In this document: piece after piece, positions 9,245 through 21,200 of the stretch
Layout of the letters: each line of letters begins with the position of its first letter
Numbering within the stretch: the first letter of the stretch is position 1
DNA from: an uncultured Planctomycetota bacterium
Lineage (GTDB): Bacteria; Planctomycetota; Phycisphaerae; SM23-33
Direction of reading: 5' to 3'
Length of the DNA: 64,000 nt
Assembly: GCA_903892515.1 (NCBI GenBank)
Contig: CAITIS010000091.1
Span: forward strand, 1-64,000
The notes under the pieces: model-generated
Databases searched by the model: none
The model's input: only the letters and a program-made list of their open reading frames with translations
What the model was told of the DNA's origin: nothing
Position numbers and translations under genes: made by a program

Positions 9245-10116
9245 CAAAAGAACCCGTAGTAGCCGGTCTTGATGATCTGGACGTCGCCGTCGACCATTCG
9301 ATAATCCAGCCCGACATCGAACTGGAGATGGTCCAGCCGGGACCTGTTGTCGCTCACGAACGCCACTAAGTCAGCGCGGTAATTCATCTTCTGAAGAAAG
9401 GCGAGCAACTGGTCCACGCCGATGCCCGAGAAGTAGACACAGTCGCTCCGCTGCTTGTTAGCCACGCAAACCGTCTTGCACTGCATCAGCTCTGGCCAGA
9501 GGATCTTGTCAACGTCCGCAGCCGTGGAGTCGATCTGTGCCGAGCAGCACACCTTGGCGATGATCTCGGTGCGTTGCCGGCTCGGGTCGAAAAAGAAGTA
9601 GAAGTTTTCCAGCACCGTTTCCGTTGGTCGGAGGGCGTAAGAGATTCCCGAGGAAACGGCGCTGCCGACATTCCCGATGTACAGGTGGATTTCCGACAGA
9701 TCCCTGGCCCCGGACACAAGCTCGCTGTCGATGTCAAAAGAGAACATGAAATAGGGCAGGTTCTCGTTCGGTGAGATCGGGCATCGGATCAGCGGGCGGA
9801 TTGCGTCGAGCACCTTGGAGATGGATCGCTCGCGCTCGCGGCGGCGGTAATCGTAGAAATAGAACTCCCAGGCGATCTTGTCGCCGATCTGCTTAACGCC
9901 CCACACCGTCCGGCCCAGGCCGATGGTCTCGCGGATGAGCCGCACGATCTCGAAGCAGCGTTCGTCCGCCCCTGCGACGGCGAACGAATGGAACAGCAGG
10001 TTGACGGCCCGGAACTTGCCCGCGTGCGGGGCGCTCGGCTGGTATGGCCACAGGCAGTAGTTGAAGAACTCATCCCCGGCCGCGGCATATTCGAAGGTTT
10101 TGCTCAGATCAGTCAT
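9244..10116 (-). CDS. Conserved-looking protein of unknown function; C-terminus resembles that of the 11037-12203 protein
   Basis: Intact 290-aa ORF, cassette-internal, ends ...DHLQFDVGLDYRMVDGDVQIIKTGYYGFF; no family recognised. Confidence 0.75.
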   Translation of the reverse strand: MTDLSKTFEYAAAGDEFFNYCLWPYQPSAPHAGKFRAVNLLFHSFAVAGADERCFEIVRLIRETIGLGRTVWGVKQIGDKIAWEFYFYDYRRRERERSISKVLDAIRPLIRCPISPNENLPYFMFSFDIDSELVSGARDLSEIHLYIGNVGSAVSSGISYALRPTETVLENFYFFFDPSRQRTEIIAKVCCSAQIDSTAADVDKILWPELMQCKTVCVANKQRSDCVYFSGIGVDQLLAFLQKMNYRADLVAFVSDNRSRLDHLQFDVGLDYRMVDGDVQIIKTGYYGFF

Positions 10117-10134
10117 ATGTGCCGAAAGTCTCGA

Positions 10135-11040
10135 TCATAGTAACGGGTGCAATAGGGTTCGTTCGTCGCCGTACCTGGCCGTGTACGCGGCACACAGGCC
10201 CCAGCACCGTTTGGCCCGGCATTGCTCCTTGTGGACGCAGGAGCCGAACTTGTTGCGGTCGAATTCCTGCCAGAATGCCCGCGGCAGCAGGGCGACGGGA
10301 AATTCGTTATCAAAAAAGCCCGGCTCGCCCATCGACAGGCATTCCGGAAAACTCTTCAGCACGAGCGGCCGGCCCGAGGGTGTGACGATGGCCAGAAGTT
10401 CAGACAGCAGCGAGCGGAACTCCTTCATGCTGACGACCGCGTCTCGCGTATCGACTGGTTCCATCGGGCAATAATTCCACAGGTGGAACTCCGAGATTCG
10501 CCGGGGCAGCAGGCTCGACAGCAGGGTGGCGATGCCATGATAGTTCTGCCGGGTCAGAACGGTGTTGGTGATCACGTTGACATCGAAGGCAGCCAGGTTG
10601 TCCAGTCCCGCCGACCACTGCGCGAAGGAGCCGGTGACTCCCGTCGTGTTGTCGTGCACCTGGCCCAGCCCATGGACGCTCAGGAAGAATTCGTTGATGC
10701 CGGCGTTCACCAGGCGGGCGAGGTACCCCTGGTCGCTGAGGTTCCGGCCGTTGGTCTGGATCTGAATTCGCTTGAACCATTCCAGCGATGCGGCGAATCG
10801 GACGTACTTCTCCAGTTCGCCGAACGTGGTGACCTCGGCGCCCGACAGTATCAGGTGATCGAACCGGCCATCGTCGCGGATTTCGGTGAGCGCCTTTCTG
10901 AAGCCGTCAAATCCCATCGGCGGCAAGGTCTTCTTCAGACGTCCCAACATGCAGATGCCGCAATCATTGTTGCACCCATACCAGATGGGGACCACGACAT
11001 ACCGCGTGAAATCAATCCGCTGGCAGGGTGTGGTATTCAT
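10135..11040 (-). CDS. Radical SAM enzyme with C-terminal auxiliary Cys cluster
   Basis: CNNDCGIC (CxxxCxxC); LILSGAEVTTF; QTNGR; C-terminal CVHKEQCRAKRCWGLC (SPASM/twitch-like spacing). ATG overlaps the upstream TGA (ATGA). Confidence 0.9.
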   Translation of the reverse strand: MNTTPCQRIDFTRYVVVPIWYGCNNDCGICMLGRLKKTLPPMGFDGFRKALTEIRDDGRFDHLILSGAEVTTFGELEKYVRFAASLEWFKRIQIQTNGRNLSDQGYLARLVNAGINEFFLSVHGLGQVHDNTTGVTGSFAQWSAGLDNLAAFDVNVITNTVLTRQNYHGIATLLSSLLPRRISEFHLWNYCPMEPVDTRDAVVSMKEFRSLLSELLAIVTPSGRPLVLKSFPECLSMGEPGFFDNEFPVALLPRAFWQEFDRNKFGSCVHKEQCRAKRCWGLCAAYTARYGDERTLLHPLL

Positions 11041-12203
11041 CCGCCACGTCCCTCGACTCCGTAGTACACGCTGAAGAACTCCTCCCTTTCCCGATGGATC
11101 CCGCCGGATATGTGTCCGAAACTGCGGGCCTTCACCGGCTCATACAGGGCGTGGAATTCCTCGTACGGAATCGAGAAGTGGCGGCACATCTTGGACAGCG
11201 GGCCATACATATCCTGCAATTGAAGGCCCGCCGCGTACAAGTTGATGTCGAACGATTTTCGCGGCGTGCCTTCTTCGGCCGCCTCCAGGTAGAGTACCTT
11301 TTCGGCCCCAATCCTCCGGCCGGCGATTTCAAGCAGGCCTCGGGTGATCTCCAGCGATTCGCGATGCTCCTGGCCGTGGAATATCTCAGAGAGGCGTGAG
11401 TCAATCTGCCGGATCGCCAGAGCCGGATACCACACATACCTGGTCACGAAGCGACAGAGTGCGTTGTCCGGGTCCCACTTGAACGCCAGGTGCAGCAGGC
11501 GGGGCCCAGACGGCTCGGCTGGGGCGACCTCTTGCCGCAAGGCCGCACCACGTTCGAGATAGACTTTGTAGAGGCAGCGATTTCCGTGGCCCTCGAATCC
11601 CAGGTGAATGATGTCGGCCTCGCCCAGGTGCTCTTCGATGGCCTGCTGGAAGTCAGCGGGCATGATCATGCGCCGACAAATGTCCAGGATACGAGGCCTG
11701 GCCTGATCGCCCAGGGACTTTGTGTGCAAGCTAAGCAGAAATCGGCTGCCTTGCAGAGTCCCCGTGCAGATGCGAAAAGACCGTTCCAACCCGTACGGGG
11801 CTTGCAGGCTGTCCAGAAGGTTAAAGAGCAGGTCGGCCTGTCCTGCGGCCACACGCAAGCTTGGCCCGGCCGCCGGCTGGCCCACGGACAGGATGTCGCC
11901 GGCGCCGTCGGGCGGCACAGCGGGGGGAGTCCTGGGCGGCTGAAGCGAGTCGTATTCCTGGAGGACACGCGTCAGTGCCGCCGCCAGGCCTCGGGCGGTC
12001 GATGGGCTCAGGAAGAGGCACTGGGCAAAGCGAAGTTCCGCTTCAAGTTGCCCAGGCATCAGGCCGGGGTTCAACCCCAGCATGATGGCGATCTGTCCGG
12101 CGGCGCCGCTGATCTTGAACGCATTGGCGTATAGGCTGTGGGGAACTTCCGAAGAAATCCTCACAGGCGCCGGCTGTTGTGTCGGTTGCTCGTGCACTAC
12201 CAA
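11037..12203 (-). CDS. Protein with DUF3467-like N-terminal domain and a C-terminal domain of unknown function
   Basis: VRISSEVPHSLYANAFKISG...LFLSPSTARGLAAALTRVLQEYDSL resembles DUF3467. TTG (12203) or GTG (12197) start; GAGG lies 7 nt before the GTG. C-terminus ...GHISGGIHREREEFFSVYYGVE. Confidence 0.75.
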   Translation of the reverse strand: MVVHEQPTQQPAPVRISSEVPHSLYANAFKISGAAGQIAIMLGLNPGLMPGQLEAELRFAQCLFLSPSTARGLAAALTRVLQEYDSLQPPRTPPAVPPDGAGDILSVGQPAAGPSLRVAAGQADLLFNLLDSLQAPYGLERSFRICTGTLQGSRFLLSLHTKSLGDQARPRILDICRRMIMPADFQQAIEEHLGEADIIHLGFEGHGNRCLYKVYLERGAALRQEVAPAEPSGPRLLHLAFKWDPDNALCRFVTRYVWYPALAIRQIDSRLSEIFHGQEHRESLEITRGLLEIAGRRIGAEKVLYLEAAEEGTPRKSFDINLYAAGLQLQDMYGPLSKMCRHFSIPYEEFHALYEPVKARSFGHISGGIHREREEFFSVYYGVEGRGG

Positions 12204-12248
12204 GCCTCGGTTTTGGATGCTGCCGGCCGGCTTTCCGGCCCAAGGCTG

Positions 12249-15200
12249 CTATGTTACCACCAGGTTGAAGACCTCGCCCTTGGCATTTGTCCGCACGTCA
12301 TTGTTGTCTGGCCGTGACTCATCCAGAAGCTGCACCGGAGTGATGATCGCCTTGATCTGGTAGCTCCCAGCCGGCAGAGACGCGTTGACGTGGATGGAGA
12401 ATGTCTTCGACCCGTTCCCAAGCAGGCTGCTGACCGATCCCTTCGGCAGCGTCGCCAGCGTGATATCGGGCTCGACGCCGTCGGGGTCATAGGCCACCAA
12501 CTGAATCTGGACCTGCTGGCCCAGCGGCAGCCAGGTGTTCCCAACGTTGCTCACAACCACCGAAACCGCTCCGGCTACAGGCTTGCCCGCTAGAGCCGAC
12601 GCCGGCATCGACCACGTCGTGCCAAACGTGCCGGTCAGGTCGAACGTGCTGGTGGCAGCGAGGTTCTGCCAATGCGTTTGCAGGGCCGAACTCAACGAAC
12701 TCAGCACGAACTGTTGCATCAAGAGCGACACTTTCGGCCCCGGCACGTTGCTGCTGACGATGCGAATGACGTTGGTCCCCGGGCCGCTGGTAATCACGTT
12801 GGCGCCGCTGCCGCCGTACACGAGATTGTCGGTGCCGTTGGCGGTGATGGCATCGGCGGCGAAATCCACCTTGACATGCTGCCCGCTCAGGTCCTGGCCG
12901 AGGCACGCTCGCCGCTTGGCCTGGAAGTCGTAGTCCACCATGTTCATGTACCCTAGCTTCACCAATTCCTCCGGCCCGTCGGCGTTGAACGGAACCGTCA
13001 GGAAGAGGCTGCCTCCCATGATGTAGTTCGTGCCGGTGCCGCCTACGATGGTGTCCTTGGAGAGCGACAGCACGATCTTGTCGCCCCCGGCCCGTCGCGT
13101 GTCGTGGAACTGCTTGGCAAAGTAGTTCTTGCTGCCGTGGGGAGACGTGAGGTTGTTTACGTACGCCTTAATCACGCCCGAGACGACGCGGGCATTCCTG
13201 CCATCGCGGGCCGCTTCCGCCGGCGAGGTGGGCGTGTCGGGCAGAATCGGCATGGTCAACAAGGCCGTGTCACCCTCGATCAACTTGTTGCCGTCGCCGC
13301 CGATGATCGTGTCGTTTCCGATGTAGCGGGAATACTCGTACCCGAATGTCGCCAGGTACAGGTCGCGAGTGGTTGGCAGCCGCTTCCGGAAATCCGCCGC
13401 CTTGGCGTGATCGGCCTTCACGTGACGGGCCAACTCCTTGTTGCGCTCAGCCCGCAGCCGGATCAGCGTCTTTTGCGTCGACTTCAGCAGCGCCGAGCTG
13501 ACGTTCAGGAACTTGGCGGGCGAAGCGTACGTCTGCCCGGTGATGAGCGGGGTGAAGAACATGGCGTCATCGCCGAGCAGGATGTCGTTCCCGGAGCCGC
13601 CGTTGATCACGTCATTGTCGATGTGCAGCACGTGATACCCGGGATCGTGCAGGTCACGCGCCTTGGTTACGGCGTGGGTGGGATTATTCGCCACGGCGTC
13701 GTTGGCCAGATCGTTAAGCGCCTGCAGGTGGGCCTCCTGCACGACGAAGCCGAAGTCCACGCTCAGGTACTGCATGTCGCTGAGCAGATTGAAGAACTCA
13801 ACGGCGGCCGGCGCCAGGTCCGTTGCTGCCGTCGGCAGGCTTGTCGTGAACGGCGTGGCGATCGTGCCGTTGTTGCCGATGATCGTGTCGTTGCCGCTAT
13901 CGCCGTTAAGGGTGTTCTCGCCTATGTGCAGATCGCACGTGTCGGTCTCGTTCAGCACCTCATGCTCGTAGAGGTCGTAGTCCAGCGACAACTGGTGCAG
14001 GGCATCGGTAACGTAGGACAGCTGGTCGGTGACAGAGGACATCCTGGCATCCAGCACGGCAAAGCCCGTCTTCAGTGGGGAATACACAGTCAGGTTGTCG
14101 CCGACGATCAGGTCGTCGCCGTCTCCGCCCGAAATCGTGTCGTTGCCGGCCAGCAGGTCGACATGGTGCGTGGTGTCCGGGATGATCGCCATGTACGGCA
14201 CGAGGCCCAGGCCATCCGTTGTCGGCAGCGAGGACTCGACATCCTGGTGCACGTAGCCGGGCAGCAGGTTGACCAGGCCCGTGATGGCGGGCATCCCCAT
14301 GCCGCTGAGTTCCTGCGGGGCGGACGTAATCTTCGGAATGACCACCGAGCCCAGCGGTTCCAGCGTGACGGGCACGGAGGGGTCTTCGCTGACCAGGCGG
14401 ATGGCTTGGACGACCTGGGGCAGGTCGGTGTCGAAATACGTGGCGTTGACGGCTTGGTCGCCGATCAGAACGTCGTGGCCGTCGCCGCCAGTCAGGGTGT
14501 CATCGCCGCGCTGGCCGACGATGAAGTCGCCGTCGTCGCCGCCGTCCATGGTGTCATCGTTGGCGCCGACCAGGTCCACCAGCAGGGCATCCGTCTGCCA
14601 GGCCTGGTTGTCGGGGTTGAGATACTTGGCGCCGTCGGCGCCGAACGCGCCCGTCACGAGCACCATGTCGGCCTGCATGATCTTGGCCGCCAGTTGCGGA
14701 TCGAACTGACGCAGGCTGGTCTGGTCCAGTGCGACCATGCCGGTGATCGTCCCCACGTCCTCCAGGACGCAGTCGCGATGGAATGAACCGTCGCTGTTGA
14801 GGCGGGCCGATCCATCTTCGTTCACCGCCCGCACAAAGTATCCCTGGTCGCCCAGCATGAAGTCGGCTCCAGCGCCGCCGTGCATCTCGTCGTCGCCCAG
14901 GCCGCCGATCACTTCGTCGCTGCCGTCGTCGCCGTACATCGTGTCATCGCCGCGCTGGCCATACAGGATGTCGGCGCCCGCGCCGCCGTGCATCGTGTCG
15001 TCGCCGCCAACGCCGTCGATTACGTCAAACAGGAACACGTCGCGTTTGAGGTCGGCAAATGGGGCAGGCCAAGTCTCCCACTGCGGGACATGGAAGCCCT
15101 CCGCCGGCCAATCGTTCGCGGCCACCGGCGCTGCCAGGCTACGGGCAATCATCCCGTTATCGCCAAGCATCACGTCGGCGCCGCTCCCGCCGTCCATGGA

Positions 15201-18200
15201 ATCGTTGCCGTCAACGGCCGTCAGCACGTTGCTGCCGCCGGTCATGTCGTCGTCGCCCGGCCCGCCATGGAGCTGATCGTCGCCCTGCTCGCCCATGAGG
15301 ATGCTGTCGCCGCCGCCTGCGTAGAGCGTGTCGTTGCCGGCCCCAACGCCATCTCCCGTGTCGATCGCAAAGTAGGTGCTGGCCCAGGGCAGGTTCGGAT
15401 AGATGGCCGCGAAGTCGCCCAGCACGATGTCCGAACCGGCGCGGAGGGCCGGGGCGGCGCCATCGTCGCCGTAGACCGTGTCATCGCCGGTGCCGCCCAG
15501 CAAAATGTCATTGCCGCCGTTACCGTAGATCGTGTCGTCGCCGCCGTCGTTGGTGTCGGTGCTTACGATCCGGTCGAGCACGCCGGCTGTTCCGCTAAGC
15601 GCGACCTGTGAAATGTCTGCCCGGTTCTCGATTGCGTCGCTCGTCAGGCCGTAGTCGCACCGGCCATCATCGCCGAGAATGACATCGTCGCCCGCGTTGC
15701 CGGAAAGATCGTCGTCGCCGGCTCCGCCCAGGATGACATCGTTGCCCTCGCCGCCGGAGACCGTGTCGTTGCCGCCGAGGTTCGAGTCCGTGGTCTGGAT
15801 CATCGTGACGATCGCGCCCAGGTATTGAATCTGTCCGGCATCGCCCAGGAGAATGTCCTGGCCGTCATCGCCATACAGCAAGTCGCCGTCCGCGCCGCCG
15901 ATGATGATGTCATCGCCGCCATCACCATGAATGGTGTCCACGCCGCCGTCGGCTGTGGCCGTATCAGTGCTGACGATCTCGATCGGCAATCCGTCGGCGA
16001 AGCTGGCTTGGCCCTGGTCGCCGATGAGGACATCGTTCCCGCCGGTGGCTGTGGCGCCATTGTCGCCGTGGAGGCTGTCGCCGGCACTGCCGCCGATGAC
16101 AAGATCGTCGCCGTCGCCACCGTAGATCGTATCGCCGCCGCCGTCGGCAAAGTCGGTTGTCTGTATCGACGTGACGAGCCCGTCGGCGGCGAACTGCACC
16201 AAGCCATCGTCGCCCAGGATGAAGTCGTTGCCGGTGTCACCGCTGACGTTGTCGCCGCCCGCGCCGCCCAGGATCACGTCGCCGCCGTTGCCGCCATGAA
16301 TCGTGTCGGCCCCGCCGGCTGAGGGATCGTCCGTCTGGATTGACATCAGCTGGCCGGAGGCATCGAATTGGGCAGAACCGTTGTCGCCGACGATCTTGTC
16401 GTTACCGCTATCACCGAAAAGCGAGTCGTTGCCGGCGCCGCCAAAGATCAGGTCGTCGCCCTGGCCGCCATGGATGGTGTCGTCACCCGCGACAGTAGGA
16501 TCGGTCGCCTGGGCCTGCTGCACGATGCCCGCGCCGGCCGAATCGAACAGGACATTGCCATTGTCGCCGATAATGATGTCGCTGCCGGCCTCCGCTCCGA
16601 GGGGTGTGCCGCCGCTGTCGAAGCCGATGAAGTCGTTGCCGGCGCCGCCGAAGATGATGTCATTGCCGATGTTGCCGACGATTGTATCGTTGCCGCCGCT
16701 GGCGGCGTCTCTCGTCGCGGCCAGGGATGGCCCGCGAGCGATGCCGTCAGTCTGCATGAACGGCACGTCGACTTGCGAAGTCTCCGCCTGGCCTGGCTGG
16801 AGCACATTGCGTGTCGACAGATCCAGACCCAGCCGCGTTATCAGGGTCCCGACGCTGTCTCGGTAATCCACCTGGCCGTTGTCGCCGAAGATGATGTCCC
16901 GGGCCGTGCCGCCGGAGATCGTGTCGTCGCCTGCACCGCCGAAGATGACCAGCGGCAGCGTGGAAGCACTGGCGTCGATGGTGTCGTTGCCCGCCTCGCC
17001 GTTGACGGAGAAGAAGCCATCCGCATCGGCGTCAAGCGTCACTGTGACCACGTCATCGCCGCCGCCGGCGCTGAGCATCGTCACCGTCTGGAACCCGTCG
17101 GAGCGCTTCATCGTGCTGTTGACGTCGAATGTGTCATTGCCGGCGCCGAGGAAGATATCGAGTCCTTCGAAGTTGCCGTAGGCGATGCCCGATGCGCCCA
17201 TATTCAGGCCGGTGATCTGTGTCGCGGTCAGCGCGCCTGTGTCGTCGGTGTTGCTCTGGTCGTTGTAGATGCTGGCGAAATCCACCTGCTCGGACTCGGT
17301 AACGAAGAAGTTCGATGACAGGTGCGTGATGGCGAACTCGCTGGACGAATCCGGCAAGCCCCACTCAGCGGCCCCTTCGGCTGGGTTCTTCAGCGACAGC
17401 GTCGTCCGGGTCGAATCCGAACCGTCAACGGCCAGCGCCGTGATCAGCCAGAATCTCCCGAGACCAGGGCCGCTGCTGATTTCCACCGTCTGGCCGATCA
17501 GGTCGCTCAGGTTCGCAAGCCCCAGTGCGGTTCGAACCGCGTCGAGCGAGGCAGTCGGGACGACCATCGTGTCAGTCGTGGCCGGTGCGCCGGTGCCGGT
17601 GTAGGCGAGCACTGCTCCGCTTGGCGGCAGGACATTTGTCTCGCCGGGCAGCATGACGGGTGTGCCAAGTCCACCGGCCGTGCCGTTCAGCGGGCCGCCG
17701 TCAAGGATGAGTTCGCCTGCAATGCCGCTGGTCACATGCGGCCCTGCGGTGGCGGGGTAGATGATCGTCGAGCCGGACAGCACGTCGGGAATGTCTCCGC
17801 CAATCACAAACCGGTCGCTGCCCAGGCCGCCGTACAGCTTCGTCACCGTACTAATGGACGTGCTCACCACGTAGAACGTGTCATTGCCCTCGGCCGAGTC
17901 GATCTCCAGCGTGGAGATGTTGACGTAATTGCTGAGGGATAGACCGGCGCCGTACACGGAACTGTTGGTGATGACGAACTGGTCGGAGAACTCCGTGCCG
18001 ATGATCCTAACGGTGTTGTTGCCGGTGCCGCCGTCGATGTCGACGGGGGCGTTGAGGACGTACTGGACAAAGTCATTGCCGCCCTGGCCCGAGACGTCGG
18101 TCGCATGCGAGCCTTCCAGTGCGAAGGCGCGGATGGTGAAGCTGTCATCGTCGGCGCCGCCAAAGAGATGCAGGGCTGCGGCGTTGTGGAACACCACGAA

Positions 18201-21200
18201 GTCATCGTTGCCCACGTCGCCGTAGATCGAGGTTTCGTAGCTGATGCCGTTGCTGATGTAGCCGCGGGTGGTCAGCGTGGTGTCGAACACGTCGGCCGGG
18301 GCCACGCCCGCCGCTGCGTCGCGCAACGACTTGAAGATCTGCCCGACCTGGAAGTGGTCCTGGCCGTCGCCGCCGTTGAGGGCGGTCGCCGCCCAGTTGT
18401 CGTCCAGCGTGAACTGGTCGTCGCCATCGTTGCCATCGACCGTTAACTGCTCGATGCTCTTGTTGTAGTTGACCCGCTCGACGTTAGAGAGCGGATCGCC
18501 ATGCAGCGATGCTACGAAGGCCACGCCCTCTGGGTAGTCGTTCTTGCTGGCACGCAGCAGGAAGTTGTCGGCCTGGCCGGTTCCTTCGATCGTCAGCGTG
18601 TCGGTGCCGGTCACGCCGGTGTCGAAGCAATTCACGATGTAGTCCGTGACCCCGCCGGTGGTGTTCACGACCACGTTGTCGGAGCCCTCGCCGCCGTCAA
18701 TATCAATCGTGTCGCGCTGGCCGCTGTGCGCGGTGGTCAGGGTCGCCAGGCGATTGGCGGTGACGGTGTCGTCGCCATCCCCGCCAAAGACGTGCACGTG
18801 GCCGTCGAGGTCGAGGACATACCCGCTGCCATTGGCTGGGTTGAGGCTGATGGCGTCATCGCCGCCCTGGCCATAGACGTTGACATCGGGCGCGGTGATG
18901 TGGCCCCAGATGTTGAACGTGTCGGCCTGGTCGTCGCCGCGCATGTCGATCCGAACGGGGGAGTTGACCGTTCCGGTGATGTTCGCCACGCCGCCGGGAG
19001 CATCGGCATTGACATGGCCCGGCGCCGGCGGGTTGCCCGACTCGTCGCCCTGCCAATCGACGTACAACTCCACGTAATCGGCCGCCAGCACGATCGCCGT
19101 CGGCTGGATGATCAGGTTGTCGCCCGCCAACAGCCGGACGTACGAGTGCGTGCTCTGGACAGTGAAGCCGCCCAGCACGGTCAGGTCGTCACCGGGGGAG
19201 TCGTCCACCGCGGCGATGACGACTTCGTCGTAGGCGATCATGTCCTTGTCAACCGTGACCGGGCTGTCCGCCGAGAGGTAGATGGCGCCGCCGGCCACCA
19301 TGCCGCTGGCGTTGGGAGTTACGCCGCCCACCGTCAGGCCGCCGATGTTGGATATCCACGTGCTGCCCGCGGTGGATACGCCTTCGATCCGGCCAACGGT
19401 TGTCGAAACCGGGTTGCCCGCCGCGCCGATGTTCTGGCTGGCGAACAGGTACGTCTTGCCCGAGAGCACGTTGCTGGGGCTCAGGTTGCTGTTGAGGATG
19501 CTGCCGACCGGCGCGGCGATGAAGGCGGTGCCGGCGTCCACCGTCACCGTGTTCAAGTACAGGCTGCCGGAAAGCTCGCTGATGTAGGTGTTGAACGCGC
19601 TGAAACTCGTCAGGGCGTGGGTCGAGCCGCTGGTTGAGTACTGCGAGTCAACCATCAGGTCGTGGCTGCCGCTGCCGATGGCGCCGTTCGTGGCCCGCAG
19701 CGTGATGCTGTTGCCCTGTATGTCGGCGGTGACGCTCGAATCGGCGTCGAGGATCGACACGTCGGCCGTCAGGCTCACGTCGCCGTGGGTGCTCGTGACC
19801 TCATCGAGCAGCATGTCACCGGAGACCTCCGCCAGGAAGATGCTCTGACCGGCCAGTGCCTTGAGCGGCTGACCGACCTGCTGGTTGATCTCCACGAAGT
19901 TGCCGGCCGCGCCGATGGTTCCATTCACGCCCGCCTCGAGATAGATCGACTTGGCGTTGACGTTCCAGTCGGCGGTCGTGACGTCGTCATCGTAGCCGTC
20001 CAGAATCGATCCGTCGGACCGAAGGTCGGCGATGTTCATGCAGAACACCTCGCCCAGCGCCATGTCGCCGTGGCCGACGATGTAAATGTCGTTGCTGGCA
20101 CGGGCCGTGAGCTTCTTGCCCGAAGTCACTTCGACCAGCAGGGGCTTAGCGGATGTGCCGATGCTGGCCGTGCCGGCCTCGAGAATGATGTCGCCGCCCT
20201 TGACGTTGGGCCCCGCAGCGGTGCGGCCATTGATCAGGTTTAGCCGACTCTTGATGCGGACCTCGCCGACGGCCGAAACCTGGTCGAGCGTCATGTCCAA
20301 TTCCGAACCGAGGTTTGCGTTCACCCCGGCCGATGCGCTGATCAGCCCGGTGCTCGACAGGTCCACGTCCTTCGTCACGGCCACGCGGACCAGCTTGGCC
20401 GTTTGCGTAAGGTCATCCGGCGCGATCTCGATAGTGCCGGCAAGGTCGGAATAGAACGTAACATCCTGGCGTTCCGCCCCGGCCAGCGCGAGTTTCTGGG
20501 CGTTCGTCAGTCCACCGCTCAACGGGAGCAGGATGTCGATTGGATCGCCCGTCACGCCGATGCTGCCTGAAGCGGTAACAATCGCTATGTCGTGGCCGGA
20601 GATGTTCGGCTCTTCGATCGTCGAGGACGTGCTGGAAACGGTCTTGGGCCGCAAAATGCCAGCCGAGACTGAGTTCTGCAACTGGCTGGTGCTCCAGGCC
20701 GCCCGCTGGAGCAGGTCGTCGCCATCGGCGAAGTAGTGGCCAGTGCCCGTGCCGCCGGCGCTGAGGTTTATGACGACCGGCGTGGAAGCGTTGGCATCGG
20801 CCTGCGTGGCGGCCAGCTTGATGTGCGTCGCATCGCCTGCGGCCTTCACGACATAGTATATCGTGCCGTTAACCAGGCCCGGAATGGACGTGCCGCCGCC
20901 GTTGTGATAGGTGACGGCCTGCCCGCTGGTGAAGACGTTCGGGCCGACGCTGATCGAATCCGTGGCGGCGTTGACCGCGGTCGAGCCGAATCGGCCGTGC
21001 AAAGCCACCGCGGTCACGCTGTAGGCGAAACTCGGGTCGTAGATGTTCGCATCGTATCCCATGCTGCCCGGATTCAGGGCGTTGCCCACGACGCCGTAGG
21101 TCTCATTCAGCGTGTGGTATTCCTGGGTCTGCTTATTCTCCAGCGTGGTGATGGCGTTGTTGACGTAAGCCGTCAGGTCAGCGCCGCTGAGCCCTTGCGT

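Noticed and set aside
13000-19000. Short, regularly recurring GC-rich motifs (e.g. 'tcgccgccg', 'gtcgttgccg') considered as a CRISPR or satellite array
   Set aside because: They are codons of RTX nonapeptides (GNDTI, GGDGDD) within an open frame; there are no uniform spacers.
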